From contig LSAX01000001.1 of assembly GCA_001557505.1 (NCBI GenBank), forward strand, positions 3,720,001-3,784,000: a stretch of 64,000 nt of DNA, written 5' to 3'. The stretch's first letter is position 1, and every line of letters begins with the position of its first letter. Below are positions 23,710 to 33,334 of the stretch, one piece after another. The notes under the pieces are model-generated. The model was given only the letters and a program-made list of their open reading frames with translations. It made no database searches and was not told the origin of the DNA. This DNA comes from Reticulascus tulasneorum (lineage: Eukaryota; Ascomycota; Sordariomycetes; Glomerellales; Reticulascaceae). The position numbers and the translations under genes are program-made.

Positions 23710-25164
23710 CTATGGTCTAATCTCGGATGCTGCCTTGCGTAGTCTGTTCATGACTGCTGCGCCAATGTCGCCCGCGTCTTCCACCCCATCAACGAAGACA
23801 ACATCTGCCCCATTCCTGTCCAGTTCTCTTAGTGCTGAGAACAGGCCATGCGCTATACTCTCAATATCCGTGCCTAGTCCGATGTCCAAGATCGTGGCAA
23901 TGACATTGCCGCTACCATCATGAAGTGCGCCTTCTCTGACGTCGAATGGCAGAGCGTCTAAGTCTTCACTGTCTTTTTGGACCGCCTCTTCGCCTCCGAG
24001 GGAACCTTCTGGTAGCCCGCCACTTATCTTCCATCGCCGAGTACGTATGATCCCGATTTTTCTAATCGTGGGCGTGGGCGTGCTATTGGGGTCGATGGCC
24101 TCCCCATTCTCGGGCATCAGAGCCTTCTGCAGGTCCTCAGGAACAATGCCTTCATGCCCTGCCTTACAGCTCGACTCGTATAGCACCACCCTCGCCTTTG
24201 GGCTGTAGTGTTTGTACTTCATGCCCGGCGCTCTTGGTGCCGCCGCCCCAGACTCGCTCTGGTCTTTGTATGCATTCACAACCCCTTCCCAGCCTGGACA
24301 GCTTCTCAGATCGTCCATGCTGACACCGCCCGGGCGTAGCACCACGGGAGGGTTGCAGAGACCATCAACAACTGTACTTTCCACGCCGACTTGACAGTGG
24401 CCCGCATCGAGTATCAGCTCGATCCGACCTTCCAAATCCTCCAAAACATGCTGTGCTGTGGTTGGGGAGGGCTTGGTGGAGGCGTTTGCAGAAGGTGCAG
24501 CGAGAGGAAGGTTCGCGAGTTTGATAAGAGAGAGTGCAAGAGGGGATGATGGCATCCTGACCGCGAAACTGCTTAGCCCTGCGGTCACCTCAGGGGCCAA
24601 CTTGGACGGTTGCGGGTTGGTGAGCAAGATTGTCAGTGGCCCCGGCCAGAACTTCTCTATAAGTGGTTTGTAAATTGCTGGTATAGAATCGTGACTTCCG
24701 TTTGCTTGCTTGTCAACCTTGAGCAAGCCTCGGAGCATCTCCAAGTCGCAAACATGGACGATGAGAGGGTTGTCTGACGGCCGTCCCTTGACAGAGTATA
24801 TGCCCTTAACTGCGCCACTCCTCGTAGCATCTGCTCCAAGGCCATAAACAGTCTCTGTGGGAAACGCAACAGGGATGTCCTTCTCGCGAAGGTATTGAGC
24901 TGCTTGCTCAAGGGCATCGAAAGACTCGCTTTGCCCGGACTGAACCTCCCATTGTCCCAATCTTTCGGACCCATCTCCGTCTTTAAAACGCCCCAATTCT
25001 TGACCCCGGACCTTGATTGTTCGGGTCTTCATGTTGAAAATTTTGTGCGTTTTGGCAGTGTTCTCGAGTGCACCAGCTATAAATCGAGACCTTCCGATGA
25101 GACGTGCGGTAGCCAACTTGAAGATGTTGCTATCGCAGGAGACGAACGTGTGACGTTTAGTCAA
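23710..25164 (-). CDS. SUA5: Threonylcarbamoyl-AMP synthase (t6A37 biosynthesis), Sua5 family
   Basis: Makes threonylcarbamoyl-AMP from Thr, bicarbonate and ATP for the t6A37 modification of ANN-decoding tRNAs. Single exon, 484 aa from the first ATG. The YrdC domain (~residues 75-290) shows PVAFPTETVYGLGADATRS, SVKGRPSDNPLIVHV, RMPSSPLA, PLAAPSANASTKPSPT and ILDAGHCQVGVESTVVD. The C-terminal Sua5 domain starts around MKYKHYSPKA and ends NRLRKAASEI. A second in-frame ATG at 25032 (MKTRTIKVRGQ) lies 44 codons in; the extra N-terminal 44 residues are Arg/Lys/Ala-rich and nearly free of acidic residues. Both starts may be used. The gene is convergent with coatomer zeta, 135 bp apart. Confidence 0.92.
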   Translation of the reverse strand: MTKRHTFVSCDSNIFKLATARLIGRSRFIAGALENTAKTHKIFNMKTRTIKVRGQELGRFKDGDGSERLGQWEVQSGQSESFDALEQAAQYLREKDIPVAFPTETVYGLGADATRSGAVKGIYSVKGRPSDNPLIVHVCDLEMLRGLLKVDKQANGSHDSIPAIYKPLIEKFWPGPLTILLTNPQPSKLAPEVTAGLSSFAVRMPSSPLALSLIKLANLPLAAPSANASTKPSPTTAQHVLEDLEGRIELILDAGHCQVGVESTVVDGLCNPPVVLRPGGVSMDDLRSCPGWEGVVNAYKDQSESGAAAPRAPGMKYKHYSPKARVVLYESSCKAGHEGIVPEDLQKALMPENGEAIDPNSTPTPTIRKIGIIRTRRWKISGGLPEGSLGGEEAVQKDSEDLDALPFDVREGALHDGSGNVIATILDIGLGTDIESIAHGLFSALRELDRNGADVVFVDGVEDAGDIGAAVMNRLRKAASEIRP

Positions 25165-25849
25165 TACGCCAGAATGTGAGTTACCTATGCAAGACTTTCG
25201 AACAAAGTGGAGATTTAAACCTAGAGTATTACCACGTAATGAGTGTTTTGCGAAGTTAATAAGGCAGTCGTCTGCAAGAAGGCTTACATTGAGTCACTCA
25301 AAAAAATTCTCCATGTGAATGTGCCAGCCTTTCCAGTTGCCTTTAATTAGAGGCAATGTGTTTCTACCTACCGCGTATACTGGGTACTTTAGTGGCCTTG
25401 GGTAGCGACTTCAGCACTTAAAATTTCCACACACGGCACCTTTTTATAGGGCAGTTATGTTCCAATAGAACTACTGAGTCGCTAATCCCACCCCGTGCCA
25501 GCGACTTCGAATTGAACCGTGGACATCTTACCAAGCGCGCCCACCATTGGGGTTGGTAACCTAGGATATGTACCCTGCCTTCATCGACGTATGGATAATG
25601 CCGATGTTTAAGATTTATTTATTCGCAAAGTCACTAGGGGGCTCAATGATTATGTAATGAAGTCGACATTCCTAAGTCAAATCTATCAGCATGTGGGGAC
25701 AACGCCCAGGAGTTATGAGTTGCAAAGACATTGCTTACAAGCCGTACAACGGCTATGAAGCTCCAGTGTTAACACTTACAAGTTAACTTTTTTCTATCCC
25801 AAGCCTCATGCTTCTTTGGTGACTGTTTCTAGCAATACTAAACATGCTT
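25165..25849. other. AT-rich intergenic region with a tRNA-like B box
   Basis: About 0.7 kb, AT-richer than its surroundings, between the SUA5 start and the COG4 stop. On the minus strand, 25509-25518 reads GGTTCAATTC, a perfect match to the pol III B-box consensus GWTCRANNC. I could not fold a full cloverleaf around it. Confidence 0.4.
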
Positions 25850-28312
25850 TTATTCTCTTACCAGATTCCTTGCTCTCCTCCTCTCGTCTTCGGTTAGAAC
25901 CCACAAAAGGCCATCCTCGTCCTCCTGGTCTCCAGCTCCCACCTCCTCCCACTCCTCCTGCTCCATATTCGCCACCATAAGAATCTGTGAAGTCTTCGCG
26001 AACAACTCCCGGACGCCATAATTGCCCTTCGAGACCGTGCTCACGATGCCCGAGAAGTCCCGCTCCATGCGTATTGCCCCGAAGGCATTCGTACGGCCCG
26101 AGTAACTCCACACTCGCTTCTCTAAGACGCGGGAAAGGTATCGCGCCGTGATGGAAAGCAGTGTTGCGAACGTCTTGGGAGTCATGAGTCGCGCTATCGG
26201 CTTCATGAGTTGATCCCAGCCGTGCTCGAAACGGCGGGTTGCTTGGTCTAGGAGCACTTCTTCATCTTCGTCATTTTGCTCAGCCAGTTCGGCCATCTCT
26301 TCTTCTGTGTAAGAATAGTCTATATCGCGGAAAGTATCGCTCAGAATGGGGCGGAGGCGCAGTTTGACGACCTGATTGAAAAGGACTTGGAGCCCTTCGT
26401 TTAGGAGCTCTGTTGTTTTGGAGGTGAATGAGGTGAGGAGGGTGCTCAGTGCTGCAGCGACAAAGGTGACATCTCGCTCAAACGGAAATGCTTCCTTCAG
26501 TGACGAGTCATGCCCATCACCATTTTGTCGATCGAACGCAGAGCCCAGCCGGCTACTAATGATGCGCGCCAGATACTCGTTTGCCATGTCGAGACTGTTA
26601 ATGAGAACAATGAACGCAATGATTTTATCCTCCGGAGGAAAGCCTCCTTGAACTAACGGCTTCGGATAAGACTCATCCTTCATCTTCCGTTGGACCATGC
26701 CCACAAAGTCGGTTGAGAGGACCCGTCCGACTGTGGGAACGACGGATGCAATGACATCTCGTTGGGATGTCGAAATAGACTTCTGGATGACTGCACTGAC
26801 GATGTACATTACATCGTCCACTGCCGATATGATATATGGAGGTTGGGCTTCTATGGGCCTGTTCATACTTAGAGACATGCCGCTAGGTAATTCGTCGAGC
26901 TGGAAGGCCTTCTCGACAGATCGTCTGAAGAAGAAAGTCATCATGACATTATACGGCGTTGTCAGCTTCCCAGATATCTTCTTGCTGAGGTTTGACTTGG
27001 TGACAACTTCTGGTACGGTAAGAATGGCGTCCTCAGGTGTCTCGGGCAGCTTCAAAAGCGTTAGTTGATCCTCATACAAGAAAGAAGTCAGCCCTACCAT
27101 GCACTTTCCAGCGAGGAACCGGGTGTATAGCGACCACCGACCAAGCATGACAGCAATCTCACTCATTAGTCCGTCTACCTCCTTCATATTCACACCCTCA
27201 TCCTCACTGGTCCGTTGGTTTGTAGAACCTCCTCCAAGGGCTGGAGAGTTGACTCTCGGTGTGCCACCCCTTTGCGGTGGCAGAAAGCTCTGCACCAGGA
27301 ATGAGAATGGATAGCTCTTGACGTCTGTCAATCTTCGGTCGACCCCTCGCTCATCGCTCCAAGAGTCGAGAATGATGCCTCCTTGGACATCTGCCTCCTG
27401 CTGGAGCCGTTCTATGACTCTGACCATCTTTCCCGAGCCATAGTGTCTTTCCACCAAGCCACCGTGGCCATCAACAATGCGCGCGATATGGTCGAACAAC
27501 CTTGTCAAGGCATTGGCATAGAAGAACCCCTCCTTTCTTGCCTGGACACCGGGGCCTTCTTTCAACGTCGCTCTCGCAGTGCCAGCAACACCCTGACAGA
27601 CGTAGCGCCCGTAGACATCAAGACCAACGTCGCCTCTCCCTATCAATGGGAACAGCTTAAAAAACCTCGTGACCTTAGCCCCGTCCCCTTCCTTGGCGGC
27701 TTTCTCAAACTCCCGTAGGAACAGTCCACACAGGCTCTCCTTCGCATTCTCGAGTGTAACCCAGGGTGGATCCGGAACTTCCACACTGGGTACGATCGAA
27801 GCAGCAAAGCCACCTTGTATGATCTCCTCCGGCACTTCCGTCGCTCTAGCCAAATAACCAGCGGCAGCCTCCCAGTCCTGCGGCGCGCCCATGGAGCCCA
27901 CCACGCCCTGGATGCATGCCTTTAGCTCTGCAACCTGTTTGACCACCTCCAGCGTATCCTCGACTCTGCTCTTCTCCAAGTCTAGCTCCTTGACTTTGTC
28001 GCTCAGCCGGCCCGCTGTATCTGCGGCTGTGGCCAGCATATCGTTGCCAATCGACCTGGCGGCAATGACCTGGGCACCTAACCCCGCCCTAAGAAGATCC
28101 AGGCGGCCCAGCTCCCGGGCCAGATCCGCTTGCGAGCTGAGCAGCGCATCGAGGCGGTTCGTTATGGTGGATTCGCGGGCGTGCAGAGCCGCAAGGGCGG
28201 CGCGCACCTCAGCGACGCTGGTCGCATCTTGGATGCGGAAAGTAGCGGTGCTGTTTACCGCACTGTCGCTGTTCGTGCGATGGGAGGAGACGCCATTCGG
28301 AAGGGCAGACAT
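25850..28312 (-). CDS. COG4: Conserved oligomeric Golgi complex subunit 4
   Basis: Core lobe-A subunit of the COG tethering complex, which catches COPI-dependent intra-Golgi retrograde vesicles and binds SM/SNARE partners on the cytosolic face. Single exon, 820 aa. The N-terminal coiled-coil region (~residues 30-130) includes EVRAALAALHARESTITNRLDALL and SDKVKELDLEKSRVEDTLEVVKQV. The COG4 domain with CATCHR-type helical bundles follows (FFKLFPLIGRGDVGLDVYGRYVCQGV, FFFRRSVEKAFQLDELP). The C-terminal part has an acidic stretch EEEMAELAEQNDEDEEV and ends near EDERRRARNLVRE. It lies 313 bp downstream of PMR1 on the same strand. Confidence 0.9.
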   Translation of the reverse strand: MSALPNGVSSHRTNSDSAVNSTATFRIQDATSVAEVRAALAALHARESTITNRLDALLSSQADLARELGRLDLLRAGLGAQVIAARSIGNDMLATAADTAGRLSDKVKELDLEKSRVEDTLEVVKQVAELKACIQGVVGSMGAPQDWEAAAGYLARATEVPEEIIQGGFAASIVPSVEVPDPPWVTLENAKESLCGLFLREFEKAAKEGDGAKVTRFFKLFPLIGRGDVGLDVYGRYVCQGVAGTARATLKEGPGVQARKEGFFYANALTRLFDHIARIVDGHGGLVERHYGSGKMVRVIERLQQEADVQGGIILDSWSDERGVDRRLTDVKSYPFSFLVQSFLPPQRGGTPRVNSPALGGGSTNQRTSEDEGVNMKEVDGLMSEIAVMLGRWSLYTRFLAGKCMVGLTSFLYEDQLTLLKLPETPEDAILTVPEVVTKSNLSKKISGKLTTPYNVMMTFFFRRSVEKAFQLDELPSGMSLSMNRPIEAQPPYIISAVDDVMYIVSAVIQKSISTSQRDVIASVVPTVGRVLSTDFVGMVQRKMKDESYPKPLVQGGFPPEDKIIAFIVLINSLDMANEYLARIISSRLGSAFDRQNGDGHDSSLKEAFPFERDVTFVAAALSTLLTSFTSKTTELLNEGLQVLFNQVVKLRLRPILSDTFRDIDYSYTEEEMAELAEQNDEDEEVLLDQATRRFEHGWDQLMKPIARLMTPKTFATLLSITARYLSRVLEKRVWSYSGRTNAFGAIRMERDFSGIVSTVSKGNYGVRELFAKTSQILMVANMEQEEWEEVGAGDQEDEDGLLWVLTEDERRRARNLVRE

Positions 28313-28625
28313 TGGCGTGAACTTGCCAGGAGGTGCATAGCTGAGCTGCCCGAGCTTGCCAGCAGAAGGATGAGGCGGACTTGTGTGTCGAAGTCGAGGT
28401 TGAAGTGAGTTGGTGGAAATTCCTAAAGTGGTGGTTCGGTGTCTGACTTCACCGATTAAGCGAGTGGATAGGCACTGTTCCCTTGGGGCCGTCAGTCAGA
28501 AGAAGCCAGAACACAAGTCACAAACGCATCAGAAATATTCTTAAGAGCTACAGAAATATACAGTATCCAAGGTATCTATGCCTCTTTTATGCACAAAACT
28601 TGATATATTATACAATGCAATCGCT
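28313..28625. other. Short tandem intergenic spacer
   Basis: 313 bp holding both the PMR1 3' UTR and the COG4 promoter. No distinct motif seen. Confidence 0.5.
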
Positions 28626-31600
28626 CTATACCGCCTGGCTGTACCCACTGCCTAATCTTCTCCTTGAATATTTCCAGTACTTTCTAAACTCATCCGCCCA
28701 GAACACCGTGCTGCAGAGAATCAATAGCCTGACCAAGTCAAACAGGCTTAGAGCTTCCGTCTGAAAGACCTCCTGTAGCCAGGGGAAGTATATAACAAGC
28801 AACTGGCCCGCGAGACTGAGGGAGACAGCCCAGTTGAAAAGGGTATTCGAGAACAGTCCAACCTCACCGCGCAAAATCGACTTTGACTCCGAACGGCATG
28901 CTAGAGCATTGAACATGTCAAACAACACAAAGCTGGTGAAAGTCATCGTCGTATCTCGTCGCGTGACTTCACCATCGGCGAGCATCTCGTGACTGTACAC
29001 AAGCATAGTGCCGACCATGATGATAGATGCAGAGGTGAGGACCCGGGTAATGAGGGCCTTGGTGAGCACAGGATCGTTTCGTTTACGCGGCGGACGATTC
29101 ATGACATCAGCATCGACAGCTTCTACACCTAGTGATTGAGCAGGCGGGCCATCCATGATGATATCTAATGTCGGTCAGTAAGCGGGGCGACAACGGGTTT
29201 TGAATGGGTACTCACTAATCCAAAGAATCTGCATCGCATTCAGGGGCGACTTGAAGCCGAGACAAGTGCAGACGAAGACCAGGGAAAGACCCGCAGCACT
29301 CGTGCTCAGCTGGAAAGTCAAGAAATTCTGGATGTTGTTGAAGATGCCCTTGCCCTCCTCGATGGCGCGAAGTATCGTTGAGAAGTCATCGTCTGTTAAG
29401 ATCATATCCGCAGCCTCCTTCGCAACATCTGTGCCATGTAATCCCATTGATATGCCAATATCCGCCCTCTTCAGAGCTGGCGCATCATTTACGCCATCCC
29501 CGGTCATGGCGACAATATCTCCTCTTGACTGCAGCGCTCGAATGATCTTCAGTTTGTGGTCAGGATTCGTCCGTGCAAATACCGTTGTATGCTGCATAGC
29601 TTGGGCGAGATCCTCCTCGGACATGGCGTCGATTTCATCTCCCCTCAATACCGGCCGCACACTGACCTGATTGGAGGCATGCTCACTCGCTGTGGCAATA
29701 GTCATGCCTAATTGGCGTCCTATAGCGACTGCTGTAGTTTCTGCGTCACCAGTGATCATGATGACCTTCACTCCACCTCGCATGAGCTTCCTGATCGACC
29801 GTCCAACTCCTGGCCGGGGTGGATCGCTCATACCGACCAACCCCGCAAAGGTCAAGCCTTTATACGCTTCCTCCATATGCTGGGGACTTTCACTTCCATC
29901 ACCTGGCGTGCTGCTGCGAGCAATGGGTGAGAAAGAAGACCTGCCTTTACCAGGCTTGGAAACTGCACCACTTGCGAAAGCAAGCACTCGAAGGCCTTGG
30001 GCCGCCATCCTTTCCGCAGCTTCCAGGGCTTCTTGCCGGCGGGGCGAATCGAGAACAATCTCTCGCCCATCGCGAGTCAGATATGTGTCGCAAGCATCGA
30101 GAACTCGGTCGATAGCCCCTTTGATATACGCGAATTCCTTGTCGCTTTTCGAATTCGCTCCAATTGTGACCCCCATCCATTTTCTTTCAGAGCTAAACGG
30201 AGTTTCGCTGACGCGAGGACCAATAGACTCTCGGACATCATGCTCCTTGAATCTATCAAGGAGGTCTAGCATAGCGACATCCGTTGGTTGGCCGACCCAT
30301 CGAGTGTAAGTGGTAGTAAAGTCTCGCCCCTGGGTCGATGACAGGACAGCTCTGGCTGCGGCACCATTTTCTGTGTACTGACGAGCAAGACGGCTATTAT
30401 TCGCAATGTTACCAATTCGAAGTATTCGCAGTGTGGCAGGATCAGGTTTAGTTTCCGTAGCTTCGTCATCGGAATCCACATCGAAGGCATCATCCGTTCC
30501 GAAATACCACATTTTGGCAGTGGTCATATGGTTCATCGTAAGAGTCCCTTTTACTGCATCAGCACCAGTCTTAGAAGGAGTGAGGGGGGCTTACCTGTTT
30601 TGTCGGTGCATACCACGTTCACTGAGCCAAGCGTCTCTACTTTGGGCATCCTGCGAACAATAGCGTTGTGCTTGGCCATTCGATGAACCCCAAGGGCCAA
30701 GGTAACAGTCACAATGATCGGTAGACCCTCCGGGATGGCAGCAACTGCGAGAGAAATGGAGATTGTGAAAATCTCCATCAGTTTCTTTCCCTGCAACCAG
30801 CCAACAAATGATATGAGCCCAATGATACCGAAAGACACCTTGCTGAGCTGCGATCCGAGCTCGTCCATCGAGAGTTGGAGTGGGGATCGGGGACTTTCAG
30901 TCCCAGAGACACTCGTTGCAATGGTACCAAAATGTGTGTTTCCTCCAGTAGCAAAGACGATACCCTGACCGTGCCCTGACTTGACTAATGTCCCCATATA
31001 TGCAATATTGCTCACCCCGTCACTGCTCGATTCTTCAGTTTTTGGGGCAAACACCGGCGTCGGAAGCTGCAGCTTGTTACTTCCCAGGTTGGCTGACAAG
31101 AGCCCTCGATGGCGTGCGTCTGCGGTTATCCTGACCGGTTCATTCTCGCCCGTAAGATTCGAAGCATCTATGGTCAAGTCTGCGGCCTTCGTAACTCGGA
31201 TATCGGCAGGTATGCGATCTCCAGTAGTGAACAAAACCAAGTCTCCCGGTACCAATTGCGCCGCCATCACTTTGGAAGACGTCGCCTCCATGATCTCTTC
31301 CCCAGGTGTTGCCGAGTCTGCCAAGTCGGGGCCATCCGTCTCAGCATTCGGCGCAGGTGGCCAGGAGAGTGATCGGCCGCTCGATGCAGCTTTGCTGAAT
31401 TGTCCACGAACGAGATGCGCATGATTCGGTACCAAGTGGTTCAGCGCCTCTATCGACTTCTCTGATCTGTACTCTTGGACGAAACCTACGGTAACGACAA
31501 TTGTAACCGCAACTGTAATGCTTACGGCATCATCTGTGTTCCCCAGAAGGATCGATGCTCCTGCAGAGACCAATAATAGAAGAATCAGAGGTTCTTGGAA

Positions 31601-31987
31601 CTGTTTTATGAATCGCAGCCAGAGAGGCTCAGGAGGATCGTGCGGGATTTCGTTGGGCCCGTAGTCACCCAGTCGATTCAATGCCTCGACTGGGGTGAGA
31701 CCATGCACTAGAGAGGTTTGCAGTCGTGCAGCAGCGTCTGCCGGTGCCAGAGAGGCGAAATCATCTGCGACAGTCTGGCAATGCAATTAGCTACTAACAG
31801 CAACATTGGTTGGGCGAGGAAGACTCACCCTTGATTGCGCTGACGTTGTTCGAACATGTCCAGTTCTCGACCTTGATCGTTCGCGCTCGATGGGATTTGA
31901 GACGGCGCCGCTGATGCTTGGAACATTTGCGAGAGGAAGCAAGCCATAATTATCGGAGTCGCCGCGGCCACGCCACGGCCACTGCAT
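28626..31987 (-). CDS. PMR1: P-type Ca2+/Mn2+-transporting ATPase, Golgi (SPCA/PMR1 type)
   Basis: P2A ATPase that loads Ca2+ and Mn2+ into the Golgi lumen. Exons (minus) 31987-31829, 31774-30595, 30547-29216, 29164-28626; introns 54, 47 and 51 nt; 1069 aa. The actuator domain has [10 protein letters not shown]4 has [10 protein letters not shown], the phosphorylation motif DKTGTLT is rebuilt across intron 2, and the hinge reads MVTGD-like [14 protein letters not shown] then [14 protein letters not shown]6 [15 protein letters not shown], rebuilt across intron 3, carries the Asn/Asp ligands and the Gln that marks Mn-competent SPCA pumps. Compared with yeast Pmr1 (from memory) there are Ser/Pro-rich insertions in the A domain (~31265-31405) and N domain (~29870-29975). 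The first exon is a basic 53-residue tail, and its start is the least certain part. Confidence 0.94.
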
Positions 31988-33334
31988 CTCGACTCGAAGC
32001 GAAGAAGCTCGACGGTGGTCACGATCTTCTTAGGAGCAGTCGAGAAGCAGTCATGGGGTTACCGAGCAAGGGGGAGCGGATGCATACGGCGCAACCAAAG
32101 AAAGCCCAGGCCAAGATAGAGTATGTTTGCGGGGCTCGAAGGATAAGAAGGGCCGTCAAGTCTCAGGTGATTAATTGGTAGCAATGCTACTCATCATGAA
32201 TGTTCGTTGCGTATGACAAGTTTCAATGTCAGCCAAGTCTGGTGGTCAAAGATCTACAACATTTTCCGCGGAAAGTAAACGTGTACCTACAGGGCGTTGC
32301 AGCGCGATTCTTAGCGTCTCCGGGGCTATGGACAGGGATCATCGGAGCCTGGCCTCCAGCCGCTTGCCATGCATTGAGGCTCCCGTGTCCTCCACTGCCA
32401 TGTAACTTACATATGTACCACAAAAACTCCGAAATCCCACTGGCTGGTGGCGCTGAAGCTTAACAACTAAAATGTGTTTTAAATGCCAGCGCAGTCCTTT
32501 AACACCTTATTGTTCTAGGCATGATATCTAGGCAGACACAAGGCAGGGGGTTTACGGGGTAGTATATGAATGGAGGTGAAGATGCTTAATCCTTGTTCCC
32601 AGTTGTATTTAGTGCATCAAACTGCTGGCACCAAGAGCTCTGACATAGAAGCCATCAATGGACGGATTGCAGCGGCTTGAAACATTGAGAACTAAGGCAA
32701 TACGCAATCAACACAGAGACCTATATGTAATATTTGCCAAGCACAATTTATTACTTGCCTAGGAGGACTGGGAATCTTCTATAGCAAACGACTTTCCATA
32801 CAGAGCTTGATCCAACTCCGAGTCAACTCACTCACTCCTGGGTGGTGCATCCGGGATTTAGCCGCGCATTTCAAGGTCACGTGTGTGGCTGGTGTTGCTC
32901 AAACCAGCCAATCCCTGGCTGTCCCAGCCCCCATCATTTTGCCAAATGCTCGAATGCTTTCGAGGAAGCGAGAGAGAACACCACATCTTGATCCCCCCCC
33001 TCTTGCTCATTTCCTACCACTTCTTCATCGCCACCCATCGCGCACTTTGCTACCTCGCCATCACTCGCAGCATAGACATTCGCCATTGGCGATTGATTTT
33101 ATTTGCTTCATGTCTCGGCGCTGCCTTTTCTGCGCGTGCTAAACCTCGATCCCATCGCTTTATCGAAGCGCGATCATTTTTCATAACAACGCGCTTGGTT
33201 GTTTACCCTAGCTTCCGGACATCCCCTCCACCACACCCTCGGCGCGTCGCCGAACACGCATCCTACTTTAAACACCAGGAGCTTCTGCTGATTGCTTCAT
33301 TACTGTATCTCGACACTCTCCTACCGCCGTCGCC
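31988..33334. other. Divergent PMR1 / RAD21 intergenic region
   Basis: About 1.35 kb with promoters for both genes. A CACGTG lies at 32878-32883. The last 350 bp before RAD21 are pyrimidine-rich, as in many fungal leaders. Several CGCG motifs occur near RAD21 (33060-33260) but no perfect ACGCGT. Confidence 0.5.
32878..32883. promoter_or_regulatory. CACGTG E-box in the PMR1/RAD21 divergent region
   Basis: Sequence GGTCACGTGTG, about 450 bp upstream of RAD21. Candidate Cbf1-type bHLH site, from sequence only. Confidence 0.3.
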
